IMG/VR virus record: IMGVR_UViG_3300030329_004094
Coordinates: 1 to 26,602 of that record
Origin: a virus
Length of the DNA: 26,602 nt
Strand: one strand, 5' to 3'
Of the stretch, positions 8,231 to 15,589 are shown piece by piece. The position numbers and the translations under genes are program-made. Position 1 is the stretch's first letter, and the number at the start of each line of letters is the position of its first letter. The notes below the pieces were generated by a model. That model was not told the DNA's origin. It worked only from the letters and a program-made list of their open reading frames with translations, and made no database searches.

Positions 8231-9118
8231 ATGGCAGAAGAAGACAGGCTCTTAGAGCCGGACCAAAGCGAAGCGCCGACAATCCCCATCCCTACGGATG
8301 AGCCGGAGGAAGCGCCGCAACCCGTGGCAGAAGCGCAAGGGCCGGAGCAAAAGCAAGACAACAGGGACTATCGCACGGAATACGAAAACGTGCGTAAAGC
8401 GTTAAGGGAAGAGCGCCAGAGCAAAGCGGAAATACAAAAGCATATAGGCGGCATGGAAGAACGCCTGAGAGGGTATGAGACGCTAAAAGGCCAGTTAGAG
8501 GAGTACCGAAACTCGACTAAAGTGAGCGAGGATAAGACAAAGTACGAAGAAGATCCCGCCGGATACCTTAAAGATAGAGTAGACGGGCTGGCAAAACAGC
8601 AGGAAGAGTTCATCAATGGGACTCATCAGGCGAATCAAGAGTTAGAGGCGCAACGACAGGAAATTGAATTTATACGGGCGCAAGCGCAGGAGTACGCCAG
8701 ACAAAATCCAGACTACGAGAACGCTTTTAAATTCACGCAAGACCAAAGACGGTCCGAGCTTAACGCGATGGGCATCGGGGAAGAGCATCACGCTCAAATA
8801 ATGGACGCAGAGGCGATCCAGTTAGCAAGACAGGCTATGCAAAACGGCCAGAACCCTGCGGAGTTGCTACACAATATTGCAAAGGTAAAAGGCTATAGCG
8901 GCCCAGTAGCGCCGGATGCGTCAACACCTGCGCCGACTGGCAACGAAGCCAGAGGCAATGAAGCGAGCTTGCAGCGTCTTGAGGAAGGCCAGAGAGCCGC
9001 CGCCACATTAAGCAATGGTGGACAAAGCGATGATAGTCTGCTAAAAAGTATAGAAAGAATGACGGATGATGAGTTTGATAAATTCTGGGATACAGAAGTT
9101 AAGCCAACATACCGTTAA
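8231..9118 (+). CDS. scaffolding protein
   Basis: This 295-residue, highly charged, Glu/Gln-rich protein is predicted to be helical, with coiled-coil stretches around residues 50-150, and has no catalytic motif. It begins MAEEDRLLEPDQSEAPTIPI and ends with acidic then basic residues (MTDDEFDKFWDTEVKPTYR), as scaffolds often do to contact coat protein. Its place between portal and major capsid genes is the standard scaffold position. It would guide procapsid assembly inside the head and leave or be degraded before packaging. CAGGAGG lies eight bases before the ATG, a strong ribosome-binding site that fits a highly made protein. Sequence identity among scaffolds is low, so the call rests on position and composition. 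Confidence 0.85.
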   Translation: MAEEDRLLEPDQSEAPTIPIPTDEPEEAPQPVAEAQGPEQKQDNRDYRTEYENVRKALREERQSKAEIQKHIGGMEERLRGYETLKGQLEEYRNSTKVSEDKTKYEEDPAGYLKDRVDGLAKQQEEFINGTHQANQELEAQRQEIEFIRAQAQEYARQNPDYENAFKFTQDQRRSELNAMGIGEEHHAQIMDAEAIQLARQAMQNGQNPAELLHNIAKVKGYSGPVAPDASTPAPTGNEARGNEASLQRLEEGQRAAATLSNGGQSDDSLLKSIERMTDDEFDKFWDTEVKPTYR

Positions 9119-9220
9119 TCGTGGCCTACGTTATCGGCATTATCGCAGGGGTGCGTTACACCAATTCGCTAGACAGCGTGAAGTCTAATCGTATTAACAA
9201 CTCAATGAGGGTATAGCAAT

Positions 9221-10312
9221 ATGGCTACATCAAATTGGGGTGTAAACGATGCGGAAGCCGTTAAACTCTGGTCTCGCAAGACCATGCATGAGGCGCTTAA
9301 AACCACCTATGCATCGCGTTTTATGGGGTCGGACAGCAATGCTTTGTGTCAGATAGTAGACGACACAAGCAAAAGCTCAGGAGACCGTGTACGGAATATA
9401 CTTCGTATGCAGTTGACTGGTAGCGGTGTCCAAGGCGACAGCACCCTTGAAGGAAACGAAGAAGCTCTCGTGACCTACACTGACGACCTGCTGGTCGATC
9501 AACTACGTCATGCGGTAAGGTCAGGCGGTAAAATGTCTGAGCAACGTGTGCCGTTCGAAGTGCGCGAAGAAGCTAGAATGGCTCTCACCGACTGGTGGGC
9601 AGACACTTACGACACTTGGTTCTTTAATCAACTGTCCGGCAATAGCGGAGTCAGTGATACTCGTTTGACGGGTAACAACTCAGCTAGTGCGCCAGACTCA
9701 GGCCACCAGATTTTTGCTGGCGTGGCAACAGCCGAATCAAACCTATCAGCAAACTCTACACAGACATTCTCTCTGGCTGTGATAGACAAAGCTGTACTGG
9801 CGGCTCGAACCACTACACCTGTGATTAGACCCATTAACAATCAGCAAGAAGCTGGCAAACATCAATTCGTTATGTTTATCACGCCAGAACAACACTATGA
9901 CTTGCGTCAATCTACCAGCGATGGGCAGTATGGCGACATTCAGAAGTATGCTCTGGCGGCTAATGCATCCGATAAGAATCCTCTTCTCAGTGGTGCAATA
10001 GGCGTATATAACGGAGTGGTCATGCATGAGACTTCCCGTATGTATACGGGTGCTGGGGCAAGCGGAACGGCTAACACCGTAGGCCGTGCTGTGCTTTGCG
10101 GAGCGCAAGCGGCGGTTATGGCGTTTGGTCGTGGCTACACCCAGAACCGTATGGAATGGGTCGAGGAAATGTTTGACTACGGCAACCAGTTAGGCGTATC
10201 GACGGGCTGTATCTGTGGACTTAAAAAGACACGATATAACTCCAAAGATTTTGCTACTATGGTTGTTTCATCTTCTCATAGTGATGCGGCTCGAAACGCA
10301 TCGCAACGATAG
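9221..10312 (+). CDS. major capsid protein, N4 gp56 / Phage_capsid_3 type
   Basis: This 363-residue protein begins MATSNWGVNDAEAVKLWSRK and continues with TYASRFMGSDSNALCQIVDD, GDRVRNILRMQLTGSGVQGD and STLEGNEEALVTYTDDLLVD. That is the characteristic opening of the N4 gp56-type capsid family (HK97 fold). The middle has VRSGGKMSEQRVPFEVREEA, and the C-terminal third has EMFDYGNQLGVSTGCICGLK, typical of the same family. It forms the icosahedral shell. A 102-base gap after the scaffold gene ends with GAGGGT before the ATG. No prohead protease gene is seen nearby, in line with P22/N4-like systems that assemble without one. Confident. Confidence 0.92.
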   Translation: MATSNWGVNDAEAVKLWSRKTMHEALKTTYASRFMGSDSNALCQIVDDTSKSSGDRVRNILRMQLTGSGVQGDSTLEGNEEALVTYTDDLLVDQLRHAVRSGGKMSEQRVPFEVREEARMALTDWWADTYDTWFFNQLSGNSGVSDTRLTGNNSASAPDSGHQIFAGVATAESNLSANSTQTFSLAVIDKAVLAARTTTPVIRPINNQQEAGKHQFVMFITPEQHYDLRQSTSDGQYGDIQKYALAANASDKNPLLSGAIGVYNGVVMHETSRMYTGAGASGTANTVGRAVLCGAQAAVMAFGRGYTQNRMEWVEEMFDYGNQLGVSTGCICGLKKTRYNSKDFATMVVSSSHSDAARNASQR

Positions 10313-10326
10313 GGGGGTAAGCAAAA

Positions 10327-10749
10327 ATGGCACATTTAACTGCTGATGCAATGACCGCTGGCCCCGCTCCTGCCATTCACGCAGGGATAAACGCTCAGAT
10401 CTGTAAATTCAGCATGGGGGCAACCTCGTCTGGATCACTGACTGTAAGCCTGACACCATTGCCCGCAGGGGCAGAAATTGTCGGGGTTAGGTCCGTGCAG
10501 TCTAATACGATTGGTACAGGCGGAGAGCTGATATCCGTATATGCGACGATTGGCGGAACCAAGGTCCAGAACTATATAACTAGTGCGGCTTCGGGTATCG
10601 TTGTCGAGCAAAATGGTCAGGAGATTGGACAAAGGTTAACAGCTAGTGCAAACGCTGTTTTCTCTTTGACTAATCAAGTGGGTACAGGGACAGCTTCCTG
10701 CGACTTCACGGTGATCATCGAGTATTTGACACAGAAACGAGGCGATTAA
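10327..10749 (+). CDS. probable capsid decoration or minor head protein, 140 aa
   Basis: A small protein rich in Ser, Thr, Ala and Gly (ATSSGSLTVSLTPLPAGAEI) with alternating hydrophobic residues that suggest a beta-sandwich fold; two Cys residues are present. No family was recognised by name. It follows the major capsid gene by 14 bases with AGGGGGG upstream, so it is likely made in high amounts with the shell, as decoration proteins are. A possible terminator follows directly, which would close the head transcript. The many surface-type Ser/Thr residues make it a candidate acceptor for the glycosyltransferases encoded next. That last point is inference only. Confidence 0.65.
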   Translation: MAHLTADAMTAGPAPAIHAGINAQICKFSMGATSSGSLTVSLTPLPAGAEIVGVRSVQSNTIGTGGELISVYATIGGTKVQNYITSAASGIVVEQNGQEIGQRLTASANAVFSLTNQVGTGTASCDFTVIIEYLTQKRGD

Positions 10750-10756
10750 GGCGTAG

Positions 10757-10787
10757 CTGGCGGTGGGTTAATCCACCTGTCAGTTTT
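10757..10787 (+). terminator. possible rho-independent terminator after the capsid genes
   Basis: CTG (10757-10759) and GGTGG (10762-10766) pair with CCACC (10773-10777) and CAG (10781-10783) across a small internal loop, with a 6-base apical loop, followed by TTTT at 10784-10787. The T-run is short, so it is probably partial, letting some transcription through to the sugar cassette. It lies eight bases after the decoration gene. Confidence 0.4.
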
Positions 10788-10809
10788 AGCCAAACCGTCG
10801 GTTATGTCA

Positions 10810-10833
10810 GGGGGGTGGCGAAAGTCACTCCCC
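10810..10833 (+). promoter_or_regulatory. stable hairpin with GAAA tetraloop at the start of the sugar cassette
   Basis: GGGGGGTGGC (10810-10819) pairs with GTCACTCCCC (10824-10833) over ten positions (eight Watson-Crick, two G-U), capped by GAAA (10820-10823), a very stable GNRA loop. No T-run follows. The hairpin covers the only upstream start alternative for the next gene (GTG at 10815) and lies nine bases before its likely Shine-Dalgarno. It may block the early start, protect the mRNA end, or tune translation. Confidence 0.5.
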
Positions 10834-10856
10834 ACCTTTATAGAGGACAGGACTAT

Positions 10857-12323
10857 ATGGGTAAACTGATTGGCGAAGTTATGGACGATCTGCAAGCGGC
10901 GCAAGTCGAGTGCAGTGAGAACAATGACTTTGAGAAACTACAGACCGTTATGGATGGCTACCAGCAATTACTGCTGGAAGCGCCACACGACCCCTACATC
11001 ATATTTCAACTCGGCACAGCACACCTACAGAAGCAAGAGTACGGCGTAGCGCTGGTCATCCTGCAACGGGTTCTTGACTACCTGCCGGATAACTCCCATG
11101 TGTGGAGTAACATCGGTTGCTGTTATCGCGCCATGCATATGCTTCCACAAGCAAGAGACTGTTTTATGAAGTCTCTGATGCTGGAGGAGAAGGCAGAAAC
11201 CTACTCGAATCTTGCATCATCTTATGTCAACGAGGATGCGCCGGAGGAGGGATGGCCGTATGCCATTAAAGCGATGGAGCTAGAGCCTGACACAGCGAAG
11301 GCAAGATGGAACGCGAGCCTGCTACAGCTAGAGATGCGGAACTGGAAGGAAGGCTTTGCGCTGTACGATGCAGGGTTTTTCTGTGGTGAGCGCGGACTGA
11401 GAAGCTATAGCAATGATACGCCGGACAGCACGGACTGGTTTGACGGCAATCTGCAATCAGGCAAAACGCTGGCGCTCTGGGACGAGCAAGGGCTAGGGGA
11501 TAGGCTATTAGCGGCAGGGTTGCTCCCAAAGCTCGAAAAAGCGAATCTCGAAATCATCTTAGAATGTCATCCGAGGCTAGAGGCTATCTACAAGCGTTCT
11601 TTCCCGTGGATCAACAAGATATATCCGACAGCCAAGAAATCGTTTATCGAGTGGCCGAATGACCATCCGGTAGATCAGAAATCTGCGGTATTTAGCCTTG
11701 CTAAGCACTTCTGGAAAACAGAAGCGGATATGAGTACACGGTCTTATCTAAAGCCCAACCCAGAGCTACTGGAAATGTATCGCAAGCAGTTCGAGGCGCT
11801 TGGTCCGCCGCCCTACTACGGGTTGAGTTGGAAAGGTGGCGCACTGAAAACCAACACGCAATATCGGTCAATGAAGCTGGGCTGGTTCGAGAACGTGATA
11901 AAACGAGCGGGCGGAACGTGGATCTCTATGCAGTACCACGAGGATGCTAAAGAGAAAGTGGAACGGATGAGGGAGCAGACAGGGCTTCCGATATTCCATT
12001 GCGATGCGGCGCAGGAAATGGATTACGACCATACGCTGTCCGCTCTGGCGGCACTAGATCACACAATTACTTGCTGTAACACGGTAGTTCATACCTGTGG
12101 TGCGGCGGGTTTGAAATGCACGGCGCTTGTGCCAAAGAAACGGGCTTGGCGCTATCCGGCTGGCCCGTACTTTCCTTGGTATTCCGACGATATTGTTATG
12201 TTCCACCAGACCACAGATCAAGAGTGGAAAGAGGTTTTAGAGGTTTTAGGAGGGTCGCTCGAAAATGCGTACAATCATAATAGGTCACGGTCCGTCGATT
12301 CTAAGACAGAAACTCGGCAGTGA
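10857..12323 (+). CDS. TPR-repeat glycosyltransferase (GT-B fold, GT41/GT9-like)
   Basis: With the ATG at 10857 the protein has 488 residues; AGAGGA lies at 10842-10847, nine bases upstream. A GTG at 10815 would add 14 residues but lies inside a strong hairpin and lacks a well-spaced site. Residues from about 30 to 150 are tetratricopeptide repeats (DPYIIFQLGTAHLQKQEYG, HVWSNIGCCYRAMHMLPQA, AETYSNLASSY). The rest looks like a GT-B transferase related to heptosyltransferases: WDEQGLGDRLLAAGLLPKL near 208-226, YGLSWKGG near 321-328, and DHTITCCNTVVHTCGAAGL near 401-419, the usual nucleotide-sugar loop. TPR plus such a domain recalls O-GlcNAc-transferase-like enzymes that modify proteins. Substrate is unknown. 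The 3' end overlaps the next gene by 59 bases. Confidence 0.75.
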   Translation: MGKLIGEVMDDLQAAQVECSENNDFEKLQTVMDGYQQLLLEAPHDPYIIFQLGTAHLQKQEYGVALVILQRVLDYLPDNSHVWSNIGCCYRAMHMLPQARDCFMKSLMLEEKAETYSNLASSYVNEDAPEEGWPYAIKAMELEPDTAKARWNASLLQLEMRNWKEGFALYDAGFFCGERGLRSYSNDTPDSTDWFDGNLQSGKTLALWDEQGLGDRLLAAGLLPKLEKANLEIILECHPRLEAIYKRSFPWINKIYPTAKKSFIEWPNDHPVDQKSAVFSLAKHFWKTEADMSTRSYLKPNPELLEMYRKQFEALGPPPYYGLSWKGGALKTNTQYRSMKLGWFENVIKRAGGTWISMQYHEDAKEKVERMREQTGLPIFHCDAAQEMDYDHTLSALAALDHTITCCNTVVHTCGAAGLKCTALVPKKRAWRYPAGPYFPWYSDDIVMFHQTTDQEWKEVLEVLGGSLENAYNHNRSRSVDSKTETRQ

Positions 12324-12915
12324 GATAGATCGCCACGATCAAATAATCAGGATGAAGCGCCATTCGGATTTGCCGAAGCTTCGCCCAGACTTGTACGGAA
12401 GCAGAACAGATGTAGTGGTGTCATCCATGACGCTCGGAAGAGTAATCATGGACGCTTGGGAAGGCGTAAAAGACTTCTGGCTGTTTGACGATACCCGTAC
12501 AGAAAATGACAGCGATAAAACATTACCGCAGGATGCTAACGTGTATTGCGATAGGGACGTATGTCGCTTCTGGCGCACTCAATATAGACGCTTGCGAAAA
12601 GACTATGTGAAGGCCGACAGTCAAAAGCTGATCGACGGCGTGTCCGACAACAAAGGACATTTGCACCCGTCTGCGGGAACCCATGCCATTTTGTATGCCA
12701 TGCATAAGACGAACCCAGAAGAGATACAACTACACGGGTTCGACAACATCCTTTCCGGCACTCACGACTGGTCGATTACACGGGGCCATGAGTATAAGGA
12801 ATACCCAGACCACAACTGGCCCGCCGAGTCGCAGATGTTAGACCTACTATGCAAGGTTTACGGGTATCAGATGGAAAAAGGCGATACAGGGAGCGCTTTA
12901 CTCAATGCAATTTAA
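12265..12915 (+). CDS. GT29 / sialyltransferase-like glycosyltransferase, 216 aa
   Basis: The N-terminus IIIGHGPSILRQKLGSEID plus RHDQIIRMK (residues 4-31) resembles sialylmotif L of GT29 enzymes. PSAGTHAILYAM and EIQLHGFD (135-160) resemble sialylmotif S. HNWPAE (183-188) fits the very short HxxxxE motif, whose His acts as catalytic base in known members. GSRTDV (45-50) also fits the family. GT29 enzymes move sialic acid from CMP-sialic acid to glycans. No membrane anchor is present, so it would be cytoplasmic, and the protein is shorter than animal enzymes. AGGAGGG ends about eleven bases before the ATG, a strong site inside the previous gene, with which it overlaps by 59 bases. Donor and acceptor cannot be read from sequence, and a DUF115-like sugar enzyme is an alternative. 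Confidence 0.65.
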   Translation: MRTIIIGHGPSILRQKLGSEIDRHDQIIRMKRHSDLPKLRPDLYGSRTDVVVSSMTLGRVIMDAWEGVKDFWLFDDTRTENDSDKTLPQDANVYCDRDVCRFWRTQYRRLRKDYVKADSQKLIDGVSDNKGHLHPSAGTHAILYAMHKTNPEEIQLHGFDNILSGTHDWSITRGHEYKEYPDHNWPAESQMLDLLCKVYGYQMEKGDTGSALLNAI

Positions 12916-14152
12916 GTTTGTAACGTCGATGAACCGCCGTATGTACGATGAATACGGCGAGATAATGATGGATACTTTTAGTCAGTTCTGGCCCGCAGGG
13001 GAGTTACACGTTTACACGGAGGACGAGTTCTTCCCATACAATAATTCACGCATTGTCTACCATGACTTAATGAAGGTGGATGGCATACAGAATTTCCTCG
13101 ATGGCGTGTCCCACTTTCCAATATTTCACGGGCTTGTAAACGAGACGATCCAGTATAAATATAACGTCAATGCGTTTTGCCGGAAGGTATACGCACAGAT
13201 CGATGCGGCGAAGGACTACAGAGGCTATCTCTTCTGGATAGACACAGACATCAAGACGTTCAGGCATATCCCAGCGGTGAAGCTCGAAAACTGGATGAGC
13301 GGTAACTTCATGGCCGTTATGAGGCGTAAAACATGGCATCTATGCAGCTCTTTTGTCGGCTGGGATTGCGCCCATGCTTTTGCAGACGGTTGGTTCAAGC
13401 ATTACAAGAATATGTACGACTCCGGCGGCATATTCATGTTAAGCCAGTGGGACGACGCATTTGTCCTAGAGAAGACGCTAGAGGATTTGGTAGGTGTTAA
13501 TGACATAGCGGAGAATGTGACTGGTGAGGGGCCGTATAACGTGTTTGACGGGGTGTTTGACAAGTATGCGACACACGACAAAGGGCCAACAAAACACGCA
13601 GTCAGGTACATACATTTACTGGAAATCGTCAAACAGATGCAGCCGAAAAGAATACTGGAAGTCGGAACGTGGAACGGCGCGAGGGCAAGGCAAATGCTGG
13701 AGCTTAGCCCGAAGTCTGAGTATTTTGGGTTTGACCTGTTCGAGGAGGCGAACGACGAGACGGACAAGGCAGAGAAAAACGTGAAAAAACACTACAGTTT
13801 AGAAGAGGTGAAAGAGCGCCTAAACGATTTGAATGCAACTCTTTATCGCGGCGACAGCAAACAACAGCTAAAAAGATACCTGAAAGAGCATGGCGAAAAT
13901 TCGGCAGACTGTGTTTTTATCGACGGCGGGCATAGCGTGGAAACCATAAAAAGCGACTACAAGTACGCGAAAAAGATAGTGCAGAAAGGCGGAATTGTCA
14001 TTTTCGATGACTTCTATACGGAAATGCCGGAAGAAGAACTAAAACAGTACGGGGCGCAGGAAGTTTTGGAAGGCGAAGAATACTATCTGATGCCGACAAG
14101 GGACCATGTAAAGGGAGGAGGCAGAGTGCAAATGGCGGTAGTTCAATGTTAA
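12905..14152 (+). CDS. bifunctional GT-A glycosyltransferase / SAM-dependent methyltransferase
   Basis: Residues 1-225 look like a GT-A sugar transferase: KFVTSMNRRMYDEYG at the start, LHVYTEDEF, and a metal-binding DTD at 113-115 in YLFWIDTDIKTF, with WMSGNFMAVM and GGIFMLSQWDDAF further on. Residues 230-415 are a class I methyltransferase of the Methyltransf_24 kind: the SAM loop LEVGTWNGARA (251-261), the acidic FGFDLF (274-279), VFIDGGH (337-343) and GGIVIFDDFY (362-371). The fused protein could add a sugar and methylate it, or modify one residue twice. Sugar O-methylation often caps a glycan. It overlaps the GT29-like gene by 11 bases and the next gene by 7. Donor and acceptor are unknown. 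The two domain assignments are solid, the joint role inferred. Confidence 0.8.
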   Translation: MQFKFVTSMNRRMYDEYGEIMMDTFSQFWPAGELHVYTEDEFFPYNNSRIVYHDLMKVDGIQNFLDGVSHFPIFHGLVNETIQYKYNVNAFCRKVYAQIDAAKDYRGYLFWIDTDIKTFRHIPAVKLENWMSGNFMAVMRRKTWHLCSSFVGWDCAHAFADGWFKHYKNMYDSGGIFMLSQWDDAFVLEKTLEDLVGVNDIAENVTGEGPYNVFDGVFDKYATHDKGPTKHAVRYIHLLEIVKQMQPKRILEVGTWNGARARQMLELSPKSEYFGFDLFEEANDETDKAEKNVKKHYSLEEVKERLNDLNATLYRGDSKQQLKRYLKEHGENSADCVFIDGGHSVETIKSDYKYAKKIVQKGGIVIFDDFYTEMPEEELKQYGAQEVLEGEEYYLMPTRDHVKGGGRVQMAVVQC

Positions 14153-14850
14153 AACAAGCAGATGTATACATCGGGTTTGACCCGTCAGAGTCGGTAGCGG
14201 CATCGGTGCTACAGCACTCGATCAGGGCGAGGTCATCTATTCCGGTGCGGGTCACACTGTTGATGCTGGACCAGCTTAGAGAAATCCATAAGAGAGAAAG
14301 GCATCATTTGCAAAGTACGGAGTTCTCGTTTACCCGTTTTCTCACGCCGTATCTGAATCGCTACTCGTCGCACTCTATATATATGGACTGCGATATGCTG
14401 ATGTTAGGGGATATAGCGGACTTGTATAAAGAAGCGGAGCAAACCCATGCGCCCGTCAGCGTGGTCAAGCACGATTACAAGCCCGAAAACACGGTGAAAA
14501 TGTTAGGCCAAAAACAAACGCAGTATGAGAAGAAGAACTGGTCATCGTTGATGGTATTCTGGGGCAAGCATTACGACTGTATGCACTTAACGCCAGAAGT
14601 CGTGGACGAGGAGACAGGGTTGCATCTGCATCAATTCGCGTGGGCCTCCGATGTTGGAGAAATAGATGGCAGGTGGAATCATCTGGTGGGGTACGATGAA
14701 AGACCACTTGAGGATATAGCTATGTTACACTGGACAGAGGGCGGTCCGTGGTGGGATCGTTACAGCAACGCTGAATATGCAGATATTTGGTTTGAAGAAA
14801 AAGAGAGGATGGAACAGAGCTACGAACGACCCAAGGCGGTGACAGCATGA
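14146..14850 (+). CDS. GT8-like glycosyltransferase, 234 aa
   Basis: The pattern FSFTRFLTPYLNRY, then SIYMDCDMLMLGDIADLY with the metal-binding DCD at 81-83, is typical of GT8-type retaining sugar transferases. A late His-Trp element (MLHWTEGGPWWDRY, about 206-219) corresponds to their C-terminal HxxxxxKPW-like region. The N-terminus DVYIGFDPSESVAASVLQHS also fits. There is no membrane segment. It starts inside the end of the fusion gene (7-base overlap) and its stop overlaps the next start as ATGA, so it is coupled on both sides. It is the last of four consecutive sugar-transfer genes. Substrate cannot be assigned. Confidence 0.8.
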   Translation: MLKQADVYIGFDPSESVAASVLQHSIRARSSIPVRVTLLMLDQLREIHKRERHHLQSTEFSFTRFLTPYLNRYSSHSIYMDCDMLMLGDIADLYKEAEQTHAPVSVVKHDYKPENTVKMLGQKQTQYEKKNWSSLMVFWGKHYDCMHLTPEVVDEETGLHLHQFAWASDVGEIDGRWNHLVGYDERPLEDIAMLHWTEGGPWWDRYSNAEYADIWFEEKERMEQSYERPKAVTA

Positions 14851-15014
14851 CTGAAAACCAACCGACAGGAAGAAGACGTAGTATAATGGCTCAAAAAGTT
14901 GTCGAGACAGGCGATGATACAGTAGCTGAGACACCTAAAAAACCGAAGCGGAAGCGCCGCAGGAAACGAGGTAGCGATGGCGACACTATCAGAACTAGTC
15001 AACGAAGTCAGTGA
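14847..15014 (+). CDS. small basic protein, 55 aa
   Basis: The start ATG at 14847 overlaps the preceding stop as ATGA. The protein is very basic in its middle (KKPKRKRRRKRG at about 31-42) and polar elsewhere, with no hydrophobic core, so it is probably disordered and nucleic-acid binding. It covers the otherwise gene-free 126 bases between the GT8-like and adaptor genes and overlaps the adaptor gene by 38 bases. An internal ATG at 14886, with AGGAAG at about 14868, would give a 42-residue form. Like the lysine-rich peptide before the portal gene, it directly precedes a head-tail connector gene. The evidence is only position, coupling and composition. Confidence 0.5.
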   Translation: MTENQPTGRRRSIMAQKVVETGDDTVAETPKKPKRKRRRKRGSDGDTIRTSQRSQ

Positions 15015-15588
15015 CGATTTAGCAAGAACAGATTTAACTGCTCAATGCTCCGACGCAGTGGTGATGGCGATACGCCATTATGACCACAAGCGCTGGTGGT
15101 TTAACGAGGCTTCGGCAACATTCACAACAACCGCATCTACTACGACCTACGCATTGCCGTCAGACTTTCGCGCAGTCGATTATGTGGAGGCACGTCTGAC
15201 AGGCGATGAGTTTCAAGAGGTACAACCGCTAGACTTTCCGGCTATTAAAAAGATGCTGGAAGGCACATCGGTCACAGGATACCCAGAAGCGTATGCTATC
15301 CGCGACGAAAAGATGTGGTTAGCCTACACCCCAAACGATGCATATACGGTCAGGTTGTACTATTTGAGGTCGCTGTCTGAATTAACGGCAGGAGCTTCAA
15401 ACGCTTGGACAACAGACTGTAAGGATTTAATTCGCGCTCACGCTAGCAGAACAGTCGCGACTAGGACGCTACATGATGGCGAATTAGCGTCATTTATGTC
15501 AGCTATTGAACAGACAGAGCTAACACGTTTATTAGCCGAAAATGATAAGCGGGTGGCGACAAACTCCAAAGTAACGCCAGTGTACTGA
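14977..15588 (+). CDS. head-tail adaptor (connector) protein
   Basis: This 203-residue protein starts MATLSELVNEVSDDLARTDL, followed by AIRHYDHKRWWFNE and TTTYALPSDFRAVDYVEA. This arrangement of an N-terminal helical part, an aromatic HKRWWF segment and a beta element with LPxDF is typical of adaptor proteins that bind under the portal and build the neck in podoviruses (P22 gp4 / gp6-like role). GAGGTAG precedes the ATG. It lies between the sugar cassette with its basic peptide and the stabilisation gene, two bases before the next start. Family membership is from pattern memory; the position after the head genes and before the tail hub supports it. Confidence 0.8.
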   Translation: MATLSELVNEVSDDLARTDLTAQCSDAVVMAIRHYDHKRWWFNEASATFTTTASTTTYALPSDFRAVDYVEARLTGDEFQEVQPLDFPAIKKMLEGTSVTGYPEAYAIRDEKMWLAYTPNDAYTVRLYYLRSLSELTAGASNAWTTDCKDLIRAHASRTVATRTLHDGELASFMSAIEQTELTRLLAENDKRVATNSKVTPVY

Positions 15589-15589
15589 T

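Noticed and set aside
7858-8361. 167-codon antisense frame
   Set aside because: Opposite the Gln/Ala-rich portal coiled coil; Cys/Ser/Ala-rich low complexity is its mirror image.
9121-9216. 31-codon GTG frame between scaffold and capsid genes
   Set aside because: No ribosome-binding site; the gap of 102 bases otherwise shows no clear element beyond the capsid gene's own site.
13524-13784. 86-codon + frame inside the GT-methyltransferase gene
   Set aside because: Nested out-of-frame shadow, rich in Arg/Thr/Cys, no start signal.
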